Notes under the pieces: model-generated
What the model was told of the DNA's origin: nothing
The model's input: only the letters and a program-made list of their open reading frames with translations
Database searches by the model: none
Part shown: positions 18,397 through 26,454 of the stretch, in pieces
Position numbering within the stretch: position 1 is the first letter of the stretch
Layout of the letters: each line of letters starts with the position of its first letter
Position numbers and translations under genes: made by a program
Assembly: GCA_003327425.1 (NCBI GenBank)
Contig: QOQW01000005.1
Span: 124,001-188,000 of the forward strand
Length of the DNA stretch: 64,000 nt
Direction: 5' to 3'
From: Candidatus Ozemibacter sibiricus
Lineage (GTDB): Bacteria; Muiribacteriota; Ozemobacteria; Ozemobacterales; Ozemobacteraceae

Positions 18397-20727
18397 ATGA
18401 GAATCATTCCGCCCGCTCGCTGGTGGTTCCTTGCAATGGGGCTCTGCTGCCTTCTGCAGATCTTGGCGAGCCGTCTTGAGGCTTGCGATCCTGAGCCTGG
18501 GGTCCAGCACTTCCCCCAATTGGTGGTCAAGCCTCCCATTTTGAAGGTGGGCTATTTCGAGGTGCACAACGAGCGGAACGGCCTGCCCTGCAACCGGATC
18601 CGCAGTTTGCTGGTGCAAGACGAGATGGTCCTGGCCGGCACCGAGGGCGATGGCCTTCTCCTGTATGCCGGCAGGGGGTGGCGACAGTTCACCCCCAAGA
18701 GCACCCCGGCCTTCCCGTCGGTCACGGTGGTCGGTCTGGCGCCAGGGGAAAAGGCGTTCACCGCTCTGGCGGCCACCATCGATGGCCTGGTCGAGATCGC
18801 CGGGCTCGATGGGCACCCCCGCTTCACCCTCATTCGCGTGCCGCCTCCCTTCAGCTCCAATCTTCTGGCGGTGGCCCGCCCGGTCGAGGCGGCTCCCGAC
18901 GCCTCCGACCGCCTGGTCGGCACCAATGCGGAAGTGGGGCTCTTGTCGGGCGCCGGCTTCCTCCCGTTCTCGCCGCCCGATGATCGGCAGCCCACCGGGT
19001 TCGGGGTCATCCTGCCCACCAAGAACACCGTCTGGGTGGGTTGCAGCGATGGACTGTACCGCACGGAAGGGGGCAAGCTCTCATGGTTCGCCCCGCCCGG
19101 CCTCGACTTCGGCTGGGTGCAAGCCTTGACCGGGGTCGAGAACGATCTGTTCGTGGGGGGCTCGAACGGTGGCTGGCGGTTGCGGGACGACACCCCCCAC
19201 GACCTGCTGCCCGGGGTCTGGGTGACCGCCCTGGGGCTGACCCCGGGGTCTCCGCCTCAGTTCGACGGCAGCGCCTTCCGGGCGTTCGAATTCCGTCAGG
19301 CCGGAACCCGGCAGGCGATCGAGGAGTCGGCGTCCTACCGCGCCGTGAAAGCCGATCTCGATGCGCTCAATCTTCGCTACCAGCGATATCTGACCACCTA
19401 CGCCGGGCAGGGGAATCCGCCCGCGAGCGAGGTCAACGCCATGTGGAGCGAGTTCATGCGGGTCCAGGATCGCATCAATCAACTGGGCCCGAGCGTCCAG
19501 ATCGAGGCGGCGCTGGCCCGGGGGTTGTGGGTGGGCACCCAGGATCAGGGCGTGATCCTGTTCGGGACCGATGGCCAGCGCTACCATTTCACCAGTGAGA
19601 ACAGCAAATTGCCGGAAAACCGGATCACTGCCATCGGGTGCCGCCGCGACGGCGAAACCTGGATCGGGACCTGGGAGAACGGCCTGTTGCGCTATACCCG
19701 CATCGTGGTGTCCCCCGACAAAGCGCCCGAAAAGCTCTGGTCGGGTCGTCCCACCCTCATCCGGGTGCTGTCCGATCGCCTGTACGTGGGCACCGAAGAT
19801 GAAGGCCTGATCAGGCTCGATCCTCGCACCGGCCAGCTCGAGGCGCGCTTTTCCAGCGATACCATCCCGGGTTTCCCCCGGCGGATCACCGGCCTTGGCC
19901 TGGACGACAAGTCCCGCCTGTGGGTGGCTGGGGACACCGGGGTCTTCATGGAAGCCGATGGCCGCTGGAAGCGGTTCACCGTGCAGGAAGGCCTGCCCGA
20001 CCAGGCCATCCGATGCCTGGAGGTCGATGCCTGGGGCCGGGTCTACGTCGCCGGGGGCGCCAAGGGCAAGATCTCGGAGCAGGTCGCGGTCTTCAACGGC
20101 GAGGGCTTTTCCACCTTCCGGGCCGATTTCGTCGCTCGCCTGCTGGGTCTGGCGGCGGCCGACCGGGCGGCCGCTCTGCGCCAGCTCGGCCTGATCGGCA
20201 CCTTCCAGCGGGAGTTCGCCGCCCACCAGGCGTCGGCCGCGCTGGCGCTCTACGACCGGACGGCCTCGGCGTCCGAAGTCGTGGCCATGCTGGGCACGCC
20301 GCACTACCTGCTGATCGGGGGGGCCGGAGGCGAGCAGGCGATCTTCGATGGCGAAGGGTTCAAGTTCCTCTCGGCCAAAGCCACGGGGGGCTCGCTCGAC
20401 CGCATCGTCCGGCTGGCGCGGCGGCAGAACGGCGATCATCTCATCATGGGCCGGACCCGCTTGTTCCTCTTCGATGGACAACACTATCGGGAAATCACGA
20501 GCCTGTCGTCCCTGCAGGCCACCGAACTCACCGACCTCGTCCTCGACCCCCGCAATCCCGACACCTTCTGGGTTGGCTATCACACGGTGCAGGGCGGGGG
20601 CTTCGCCCTCTTCCAGGATCCGATCTGGAAGGAAGTGACCACGGACGAGCCGGTCCGGTCGGTGGCGCCGCTCGAGCCCTTCATCTATTATGCCACCAAT
20701 AGCGGCGTCTGGCGGGTGGTCGAGTAA
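18397..20727 (+). CDS. Secreted beta-propeller protein, two-component-regulator-propeller type
   Basis: The protein has 776 residues. A signal peptide (MRIIPPARWWFLAMGLCCLLQILASRLEA) is followed by repeated beta-propeller blades of the type found in hybrid sensor proteins, with motifs such as IRSLLVQDEMVLAGTEGDGLL, ITAIGCRRDGETWIGTWENGLL and IRCLEVDAWGRVYVAGG. Blades appear to make one or two propellers, with a helical insertion around residues 300-370. No kinase or other output domain is attached, so it is a free-standing exported propeller. GGGGAGG precedes the ATG. It may bind a ligand or partner in the periplasm. Its nearest upstream gene is the response regulator, 263 bp away, and a functional link is unproven. 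Confidence 0.75.
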   Translation: MRIIPPARWWFLAMGLCCLLQILASRLEACDPEPGVQHFPQLVVKPPILKVGYFEVHNERNGLPCNRIRSLLVQDEMVLAGTEGDGLLLYAGRGWRQFTPKSTPAFPSVTVVGLAPGEKAFTALAATIDGLVEIAGLDGHPRFTLIRVPPPFSSNLLAVARPVEAAPDASDRLVGTNAEVGLLSGAGFLPFSPPDDRQPTGFGVILPTKNTVWVGCSDGLYRTEGGKLSWFAPPGLDFGWVQALTGVENDLFVGGSNGGWRLRDDTPHDLLPGVWVTALGLTPGSPPQFDGSAFRAFEFRQAGTRQAIEESASYRAVKADLDALNLRYQRYLTTYAGQGNPPASEVNAMWSEFMRVQDRINQLGPSVQIEAALARGLWVGTQDQGVILFGTDGQRYHFTSENSKLPENRITAIGCRRDGETWIGTWENGLLRYTRIVVSPDKAPEKLWSGRPTLIRVLSDRLYVGTEDEGLIRLDPRTGQLEARFSSDTIPGFPRRITGLGLDDKSRLWVAGDTGVFMEADGRWKRFTVQEGLPDQAIRCLEVDAWGRVYVAGGAKGKISEQVAVFNGEGFSTFRADFVARLLGLAAADRAAALRQLGLIGTFQREFAAHQASAALALYDRTASASEVVAMLGTPHYLLIGGAGGEQAIFDGEGFKFLSAKATGGSLDRIVRLARRQNGDHLIMGRTRLFLFDGQHYREITSLSSLQATELTDLVLDPRNPDTFWVGYHTVQGGGFALFQDPIWKEVTTDEPVRSVAPLEPFIYYATNSGVWRVVE

Positions 20728-20794
20728 CGACCGAAAACCTTCCGCCCGAATCATGGTAGTATGAGATGAGCATCACTGTTTCAGGAGACGGCGC

Positions 20795-21061
20795 ATGAAG
20801 CGAGCAAGGAGCAACCGCTGGGCGGCGGTTCTGGTCTTGTCCTGCATCTGGGCTGGCACAGCCTGGGCGGCGGGGCCGACCATGCAGGAGATCCTCGGGC
20901 TGAACGAATCTTCCGAAAACCCCGAGATCGTCGTTCGCAAGGTGGTCGACACCGCCGGCGAGGGGTCCTACAACACCGAAGCCATCCGCCGGGAGATCGA
21001 CAAACTCCTGAAAGAGGTCGAACGCCTCCTCGAAGAAATCACGCGGATTCTGACACTCTAG
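20795..21061 (+). CDS. Small secreted protein, 88 residues
   Basis: A clear signal peptide (about residues 1-25, ending AGTAWAAG) is followed by a 60-residue mature region whose last 30 residues form an amphipathic helix rich in Lys, Glu and Leu (LLKEVERLLEEITRIL). AGGAG precedes the start. The helix could form a coiled coil or bind a membrane surface. The protein is not recognised. Its gene stands just before the two lysozyme-like genes on the same strand, which suggests an envelope role, but only by position. Confidence 0.7.
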   Translation: MKRARSNRWAAVLVLSCIWAGTAWAAGPTMQEILGLNESSENPEIVVRKVVDTAGEGSYNTEAIRREIDKLLKEVERLLEEITRILTL

Positions 21062-21209
21062 CATGGGTACAGATAGCCTTTCCAAGAAACATGAGTCGCT
21101 GCTGGCTCAGGTGCCAGAGCATCTCGAACATCGTGGCCAGGTGGGCTTTCCCCAGGAGGTCGAGGGCAAAGCGTTGGCGAAGACAGGTCGTTGGCCGGGC
21201 ACGGTCCAT
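21039..21209 (-). CDS. Possible 56-residue ORF or gene remnant on the opposite strand
   Basis: This short minus-strand frame (RQRFALDLLGKAHL, then MFEMLWHLSQQRLMFLGK) has codon use with the high-GC third positions typical of genes here. It overlaps the 3' end of the 88-residue secreted protein gene by 23 bp in antisense. The ribosome binding site is weak and I recognise no family. It may be a relic of sequence inserted where the 5' end of the following lysozyme-like gene should be, or a chance frame. Confidence 0.22.
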   Translation of the reverse strand: MDRARPTTCLRQRFALDLLGKAHLATMFEMLWHLSQQRLMFLGKAICTHARVSESA

Positions 21210-21243
21210 CACCCGCAGCCTTTTTCATCTGTAGGGTTGCTAG

Positions 21244-21411
21244 AGTGTCCGGATTCTCGACAAGCAGACCGGCGACCTCGAGCAACCCGGGGAGCAGTCC
21301 CCCTCGACCGGCTCCACCACCTCCTCCTCGTCGTCCACCAGCCCCGGTTCCAGCTCGAGCAGCAGCTCCAGCCCTGCCTCGCCGGGCACCTCTTCGTCGG
21401 AAGGCAGCGGT
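21244..21411 (+). other. In-frame Ser/Thr/Pro-rich linker upstream of the LysM domain
   Basis: The frame of the LysM protein stays open back to a TAG at 21241-21243 and encodes a low-complexity Ser/Thr/Gly/Pro linker typical of exported proteins. It contains no ATG, GTG or TTG before 21412. No signal peptide appears in any frame between 21062 and 21243. The stretch therefore looks like the remains of a longer exported protein's N-terminal part. Confidence 0.5.
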
Positions 21412-22011
21412 TTGTACACGGTCGTTCCCGGTGATAGCCTGTGGAAGATCGCGCAGCGCTTCCTGGGAGCGGGCAGTCGGTACCCCGAGCTGGTCGAGGC
21501 CAACAAGGCCCGCTATCCCTCGTTGGCCAAGAATCCCAATCTCATCTACCCCGGATGGCAGCTCCGGATCCCGGGCGTGCATGTCCCGCCGACGCCCGGC
21601 AGCAGCGGGCCGGGCACGGTCGCTCCGCCCACGGTGCCGCCTCCCTCGACCGGCGCCCGGGGCGGGCGGGCTCTGCTGGGGTGGTTGCAGCAGGCCGGTC
21701 TGTCAGGGGAAAACCTGCGCATGGCCTGGGCCATCGGCATGGCCGAATCGGGCGGCAATCCGCGCGCTCACAACGACAATCCGCGCACGGGCGACAACTC
21801 CTACGGCCTCTTCCAGATCAACATGATCGGGGCCCTGGGCCCTGACCGCCGCCGCCGCTATGGCCTCAGCTCCAACGAAGACCTGTTCGATCCGATGACC
21901 AACATCCGGGTCATGCTCAGCATGAGCAACAACTGCACCAACTGGCAGCCCTGGAGCGTCTACAAGCGGGGCACCTATCGTCGGTTCTACGATATGTATC
22001 CCCCGCGGTGA
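21412..22011 (+). CDS. LysM plus lysozyme-like (SLT-type) protein with damaged 5' end
   Basis: From the TTG at 21412 (GGAAGG upstream) the product has 199 residues. A LysM peptidoglycan-binding domain (YTVVPGDSLWKIAQRFLG... to YPGWQLRIPG, about 2-55) is joined by a Pro-rich linker to a lysozyme/transglycosylase-like domain (about 82-199) containing the probable catalytic Glu in MAESGGNP and the SYGLFQIN motif. Starting here gives no signal peptide, which is odd for a cell-wall enzyme. The open frame extends upstream through an export-type linker to a stop. The catalytic domain is nearly identical to that of the next gene, so this is a tandem duplicate whose 5' end was probably lost, or a sequencing problem. 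Confidence 0.65.
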   Translation: MYTVVPGDSLWKIAQRFLGAGSRYPELVEANKARYPSLAKNPNLIYPGWQLRIPGVHVPPTPGSSGPGTVAPPTVPPPSTGARGGRALLGWLQQAGLSGENLRMAWAIGMAESGGNPRAHNDNPRTGDNSYGLFQINMIGALGPDRRRRYGLSSNEDLFDPMTNIRVMLSMSNNCTNWQPWSVYKRGTYRRFYDMYPPR

Positions 22012-22145
22012 GTCGTCCCGATCGCCCGGCCGCCCGGTGGTCGTGGGAGTTCGCGACCAATCCGGGCGGTTTCGTTTTCCCTGCGTAACATTTGACCCGA
22101 AGGCGGGAAGATGGTTTAGAATCACGCAGTGGAGGTGTGGGGTCC

Positions 22146-22892
22146 ATGAGGAATCCGACGCGAATGGCCCGGTGGGTGGTAGGTGTTTGGTTGCTGATGT
22201 GCTGGGCGACCACGGGGGTGCTGGCCATCGATCTCGATCAGACCCTCCAGGACCACGACCCGCAGGCCGACCGGGCGAGCCCCGGGATCGGCGACGGCAT
22301 CGGGGCTGCCGAAACCCCGACCCAGCCTCCTGCTGTCACGACGACCGCTCCGGCCAACCCCTGGCAGAAGATCATCGAGCGGCTGACCGGCGTGGTCGAG
22401 CGTTTGACCAGGCTGTTCGAGCGACTGATCCGCCTCGTGTCCGATCGGAGAACCAAACCTCCGGCGAAGCCCTCGCCACCCCAAGATCCCCCATCCTCCT
22501 CGAATCCGCCTTCCACTTCGCCTCCCCCGGCAGGAGCCAAGGGCGGCAAGGCCCTGCTCGGCTGGTTGCAGGCGGCGGGCTTGTCGGGCGAGAAATTGCG
22601 CGTGGCCTGGGCGGTCGGCATGGCCGAGTCGGGCGGCAATCCGCGGGCTCACAACGATAATCCCCGCACGGGCGACAATTCCTACGGCCTCTTCCAGATC
22701 AACATGATCGGCTCGCTGGGGCCTGACCGCCGGCGTCGCTACGGCCTGAAATCCAACGAAGATCTGTTCGATCCGATGACCAACATCCGCGTTATGTTGC
22801 AGATGAGTGGCAATTGCACCAACTGGCAGCCCTGGAGTGCCTACAAGAACGGAGCGTACAAGAAATTCTACGACCAATTCCCCCCCAAGTGA
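22146..22892 (+). CDS. Secreted lysozyme-like (SLT-type) cell-wall hydrolase
   Basis: The ATG at 22146 gives 248 residues with a good signal peptide (MARWVVGVWLLMCWATTGVLA). A short helix (residues about 75-105, IIERLTGVVERLTRLFERL) replaces the LysM domain found in the preceding paralogue. A Pro/Ser-rich linker precedes the lysozyme-like domain (about 130-248) with probable catalytic Glu in MAESGGNP and SYGLFQIN. The domain shares long runs of identity with the upstream copy, including GGNPRAHNDNPRTGDNSYGL. It probably cleaves peptidoglycan in the periplasm. A weak promoter candidate (TTGACC at 22092, TAGAAT at 22117, 19-bp spacing) lies just upstream. Confidence 0.82.
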   Translation: MRNPTRMARWVVGVWLLMCWATTGVLAIDLDQTLQDHDPQADRASPGIGDGIGAAETPTQPPAVTTTAPANPWQKIIERLTGVVERLTRLFERLIRLVSDRRTKPPAKPSPPQDPPSSSNPPSTSPPPAGAKGGKALLGWLQAAGLSGEKLRVAWAVGMAESGGNPRAHNDNPRTGDNSYGLFQINMIGSLGPDRRRRYGLKSNEDLFDPMTNIRVMLQMSGNCTNWQPWSAYKNGAYKKFYDQFPPK

Positions 22893-22941
22893 TCTTGAGG
22901 GGCCATCACCCCCCACCCGGATGACAATGGAGAGAACCGCC

Positions 22942-23790
22942 ATGCGCAAGAACCTCTTATGGACGCTGACCCTGGTGACCGTCGTCACCTTGCTCACCCC
23001 TGCCCTGATCGTGGCAGCCGGCGCGGGCGTCCCGGCCGGCCCGATCCCCGTCACCAAGACCATCAGCGCCGTCATGCAGCACGTGCAACGCACCGCTCCG
23101 CCTCCCGCCGACCGCAAGGAGGCCTTGTCGGCCGAGATCGATCTCACCTATCCCGAATTCACCTCGTCGAAGGGGCCCGATCCGGTCGTCGATAAGCTCA
23201 ACCAGCTCATCCGTGACCGGCTGTTCGGGATGATCGAGGGCGAGAAGCCGACCTCGGTCGACCAATTGGTCGAGACGTTCTTCCGCGATTACGCCAAAGC
23301 GCTGAAGGAAGACCCCGACCAGCCGGGGGCCTGGTCGCTGAAGTTCGAGGCCACCATTCGGCATGCCGATGACGACCTGCTCAGCCTCGAGATGTTGCAA
23401 TCGGCCTTCACGGGCGGGGCTCACCCCACGTCCATGTCCGATCTGCTGGTGCTGTCGCCCAAGACCGGCGCTCGCATCGACCTGCCGGCGGTGGTGCCGC
23501 CCGACCGGATGGGCGAGCTGGTGAAGGTGGGCGAGCGCCATTTCCGGAAGGTGCGCGAGCTGAAAGACGGCGAGACCTACGAAGAGGCCGGCTTCCTCTT
23601 CGAGGGCAACAAATTCGCGTTGAACGACAATTTCCTGATCGCCTCGAGCGGGCTGGTCTTCTGGTTCAATCCGTATGAGATCGCCCCTTATGCCATGGGT
23701 CCTACCGAACTGGTCCTGCCCTGGAACGAGCTGAAAGGCATCGTCGATCCCAAGGGACCCGCTGGCAAATTCCTCGCTCAGGGGAAATAA
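22942..23790 (+). CDS. Exported DUF4163/DUF3298-like (RsiV-type fold) protein
   Basis: The start at 22942 is chosen because GGAGAG lies about 8 bp upstream and the signal peptide (MRKNLLWTLTLVTVVTLLTPALIVAA) begins there; an in-frame ATG at 22921 is also possible. The mature part of the 282-residue protein resembles the DUF4163 and DUF3298 pair also found in the extracellular part of the anti-sigma factor RsiV: YPEFTSSKGPDPVVDKLNQLIRD, then FTGGAHP, DLLVLSPKTG and LFWFNPYEIAPYAMG-type motifs. RsiV binds lysozyme in Bacillus, and this gene directly follows two lysozyme-like genes. An inhibitor or sensor of those enzymes is an attractive inference, but the fold also occurs in proteins of unknown role. 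Confidence 0.78.
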   Translation: MRKNLLWTLTLVTVVTLLTPALIVAAGAGVPAGPIPVTKTISAVMQHVQRTAPPPADRKEALSAEIDLTYPEFTSSKGPDPVVDKLNQLIRDRLFGMIEGEKPTSVDQLVETFFRDYAKALKEDPDQPGAWSLKFEATIRHADDDLLSLEMLQSAFTGGAHPTSMSDLLVLSPKTGARIDLPAVVPPDRMGELVKVGERHFRKVRELKDGETYEEAGFLFEGNKFALNDNFLIASSGLVFWFNPYEIAPYAMGPTELVLPWNELKGIVDPKGPAGKFLAQGK

Positions 23791-23886
23791 CCCTCACCGG
23801 GGGCTCGGGCCCTGGCCCTGACGCTGGCGCGGCGGCGGTCGGCTCCGGGCCGATCCGAGGGAGAAGCGGCCATTCTGCGCGAACGT

Positions 23887-24852
23887 GTGCTCACCGTGGG
23901 TCCGGCTTCGGCCGAGGCCGACCGGCTCCGGGCGATGGCCCGCGTGGCCACCCGCTTCCGGCTCAATGCCTCCCATCTGTCGCCTGACCGCCTGGCGTGG
24001 CATCTGGCCCTCATCCGCGACGCCCTCGAAGGTACCGGCCTGGCGCGGCCGGTGGTCATCGATCTGCAAGGGGCCAAGGTGCGGGTCGGGCAATACCCCG
24101 CGACTTCGGCTGTGCCGCAGCGGGTCGAACTGCATCTGGCCGAGGTCTCCGACGACCCGGCCATCATTCCCGTGCCGCATGAGGCGGTCTTCGCCCAGAC
24201 GGCGGTGGGCGACGAGCTGCATCTCAACGATCGCCGGGTCGTCCTGCGAGTGGTCGGGCGCTCGGCGGCCGACCGTCTCGAGGCCGAGACGCTGGTGGTG
24301 GGGCCGCTGGCCGCGGGGAAGGGTTTGAACTGCCCGTCGCGAGTCTACGAATTGCCACGGGTGACTGCCCGCGATGCCGCGGCCATCGAGGTGGGGTGCC
24401 GCTTCCCCGACGTGGAGTTCGCCGTCTCCTTCCTGCTCGACGGGCGCGAGGGGGCGCTCTTCCGACCGCTGATCGGAGGGCGCCGGCTGATCGCCAAGAT
24501 CGAGCGGCCGCCTGCCTTCGCCGCGCTCGCCGCCATCGATGAGGCTTTCGACGAGCTGTGGCTGTGCCGGGGCGATCTGGGGGCCGAGGTGCCCTTGCGC
24601 GACCTCGGACCATGGCAGAGCCGCTTCGTGGCGAGCTTTCCCCAGCTGCGCAAACCGCGGCTCCTGGCGGGCGAGGTGCTCGGCTCGATGGTGCAGGCGG
24701 CGCTGCCCACGCGCAGCGAGATCGTCCATCTGCACGATATCGAGGCGGCCGGCTTCGACGGGATCGTGCTTTCGGATGAGACGGCCGTCGGCACGCAGGT
24801 GCCAGCGGTGGTCCGGTTCCTCGAAGACTGGCTGGCCACGACCGGCGAATGA
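23887..24852 (+). CDS. Pyruvate-kinase-like protein lacking the C-terminal domain
   Basis: The 321-residue product has the pyruvate kinase barrel landmarks in order: VLTVGPAS, FRLNASHLSPD (the RN-x-SH region), DLQGAKVRVG (for DTKGPEIRTG), a B-domain-like insertion (about 60-150), KIERPPAF (for KIEN, catalytic Lys), CRGDLGAEVP (for ARGDLGxE) and DGIVLSDETAVG. It ends there, so the regulatory C-terminal domain of about 130 residues is absent. The start is unclear: GTG at 23887 is annotated, but the frame is open upstream and an ATT at 23872 after GAGGGAG would better fit the family N-terminus. It may be a compact pyruvate kinase or a related enzyme acting on another phosphoenol substrate. Confidence 0.72.
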   Translation: MLTVGPASAEADRLRAMARVATRFRLNASHLSPDRLAWHLALIRDALEGTGLARPVVIDLQGAKVRVGQYPATSAVPQRVELHLAEVSDDPAIIPVPHEAVFAQTAVGDELHLNDRRVVLRVVGRSAADRLEAETLVVGPLAAGKGLNCPSRVYELPRVTARDAAAIEVGCRFPDVEFAVSFLLDGREGALFRPLIGGRRLIAKIERPPAFAALAAIDEAFDELWLCRGDLGAEVPLRDLGPWQSRFVASFPQLRKPRLLAGEVLGSMVQAALPTRSEIVHLHDIEAAGFDGIVLSDETAVGTQVPAVVRFLEDWLATTGE

Positions 24853-24936
24853 CCGACCGGGCGACCGCCGACCGGGATGGGGCCCGGCCTGCCCTGGAAG
24901 GGCAACGGCGATTGGCGGGAGGATCCTGGGCGGTGG

Positions 24937-25299
24937 TCAGGGGGCGCTGGAGAACCAGGCCCGCCAGAATTTCATGATGACGGGGATGGTCTCGGCGAAG
25001 TAGGCGGCCATCACCACCATCACGACATACAGCACGGCGAAGAACTCGATGCTTCGCTTCGAAAGGGGAATATGCGCCAGATACTCCCACAGTTCCCCTT
25101 CGATCGCTCGCCGGACCGCGTCACGCAGATTGGCGCGCTCGCGGGCATTCAGGACCAGCCAGGCGCTGGCGCTGATCGCCAGGCTGATCAGCGAGGCCTT
25201 GGCCAGCACCCAGCTGAACAGGGCGCCGGGAATCATGACCGCCTGGGCGGCCAGCAGCCCGACGGCCAGCCCGATGTAGATCTGCTTGAGGCGATGCAT
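24937..25299 (-). CDS. Small membrane protein, 120 residues
   Basis: The sequence shows two adjacent hydrophobic helices near the N-terminus (about 8-30 and 33-51), a charged helical middle part (RERANLRDAVRRAIEGELWEYL) and a third membrane helix (about 84-103, FFAVLYVVMVVMAAYFAE). I do not recognise the family. It converges with the pyruvate-kinase-like gene and lies 57 bp downstream of the gene at 25357 on the same strand, so the two may be cotranscribed. An inner-membrane location is the only safe inference. Confidence 0.65.
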   Translation of the reverse strand: MHRLKQIYIGLAVGLLAAQAVMIPGALFSWVLAKASLISLAISASAWLVLNARERANLRDAVRRAIEGELWEYLAHIPLSKRSIEFFAVLYVVMVVMAAYFAETIPVIMKFWRAWFSSAP

Positions 25300-25356
25300 A
25301 TCAGGCCGGTCGCCCGCGACAAGAGCCGGACGTGCGGTGGGTCGGCCAGGGGGGCC

Positions 25357-26355
25357 TCAAGGGACGAACCAGGTGGGGTGGTAGATGCCGGTGAAGCCGG
25401 TCAGCGGGATTTCCTGTTCATGACCGTCGTCGAGACGGCGCCAGACGACGCGGAAGCGTCCATCGCGCAGCGAAAGGAACAGCAGCCCTTCGCGGTCGGG
25501 CGTCACCGCCGGCTGCCAATCGTAGGGGCGGCCCAGGGTGCAGGGGTCGTAGTCCCACGGGGCGTCCGGCCGGGGCCGCAGGGAGAAGATGCTGCCGGTC
25601 TGCCCCACCCGCCGCGTGAAGAAGAACGGTGGGCCGCCGCTGGGAGCCGCGGCCGGCAGCCAGTTGCGGCCGCCTTGGACCAGCGGGCGTTCCTCGCCGG
25701 TCGACAGGAGGCGGTGGCAGAGGTCTGACCCCTGAGGGGAAACTCGGGTGACCAGGATCTCGTCAGGGGCGATCCAGGCCATCTGACCGCCGGCGGGATC
25801 CTCTGTCCCGCCGATCGGCTGGAATCCGCCATCGGGGAAGACGCACCAACCGGGTTGCGTGAAGCCGGTGACCGGATCTTCACGGACGGCCAGGATGCGG
25901 TCATCCCAGGGAGAGGGTTGAGGCCAGCCGAGGTTGCCCAGGGGGTCGGTCAACGTCCAGGCGGTGGTGCCATCGAGACGCAGGGCGACCAGCCCCCACC
26001 GGCCGTCGGGTTGCCGGCGCGAGCAGAGGATCAGGCGGTGACGTGGCCACCAGACGGGGTTGCCTTCGGGCTCGGGCGTGCGGGTGAGTGGAACGATGGT
26101 GCCGTGCGGGCCGGGCTCGGGCACCCATTGGTAGAGATCCCACTGGCCGTTCCGTTCGCCGGAAAACAACAGCCGTCCCGCCGGATAGGAAAAAGGCGAG
26201 CGTGGCCCCGGCGCTGGCTCCGCCTCAGGCGGGGCGGCCCGCAGGTCGGCCAGGCCGCCCATCAGCAGGCCTGCCGCCAGCATCAGAATGGGAAGCGGGA
26301 CGAGTCGAGTCCGAGCCAGGAAGGTAAGTAGAACGCGGGACAAGGTTCTCAGCAT
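25357..26355 (-). CDS. Exported TolB/PD40-like beta-propeller protein
   Basis: The start at 26355 gives 332 residues with a signal peptide or anchor (about 20-45, LPILMLAAGLLMGGLADLRA). The mature part has repeated TolB/PD40-like blades: GRLLFSGERNGQWDLYQW, NPVWWPRHRLILCSRRQPDGRW, SPWDDRILAVRE and GLLFLSLRDGRFRVVW. TolB-like propellers act in the periplasm in protein-protein contacts. The protein is shorter than TolB and lacks its N-terminal alpha/beta domain, so it is a related propeller rather than TolB itself. It is followed on the same strand by the small membrane protein at 24937 and preceded by porB. Confidence 0.72.
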   Translation of the reverse strand: MLRTLSRVLLTFLARTRLVPLPILMLAAGLLMGGLADLRAAPPEAEPAPGPRSPFSYPAGRLLFSGERNGQWDLYQWVPEPGPHGTIVPLTRTPEPEGNPVWWPRHRLILCSRRQPDGRWGLVALRLDGTTAWTLTDPLGNLGWPQPSPWDDRILAVREDPVTGFTQPGWCVFPDGGFQPIGGTEDPAGGQMAWIAPDEILVTRVSPQGSDLCHRLLSTGEERPLVQGGRNWLPAAAPSGGPPFFFTRRVGQTGSIFSLRPRPDAPWDYDPCTLGRPYDWQPAVTPDREGLLFLSLRDGRFRVVWRRLDDGHEQEIPLTGFTGIYHPTWFVP

Positions 26356-26454
26356 GCGGTTCTCTTGGTGACCCGAGCGAGGGCGGTCAGAGCGGGCGAC
26401 CCGGGGGCGATCCGCCGGGCGGAACGCCCCCGGTGGCACCGCTGGCCGCGCCGA

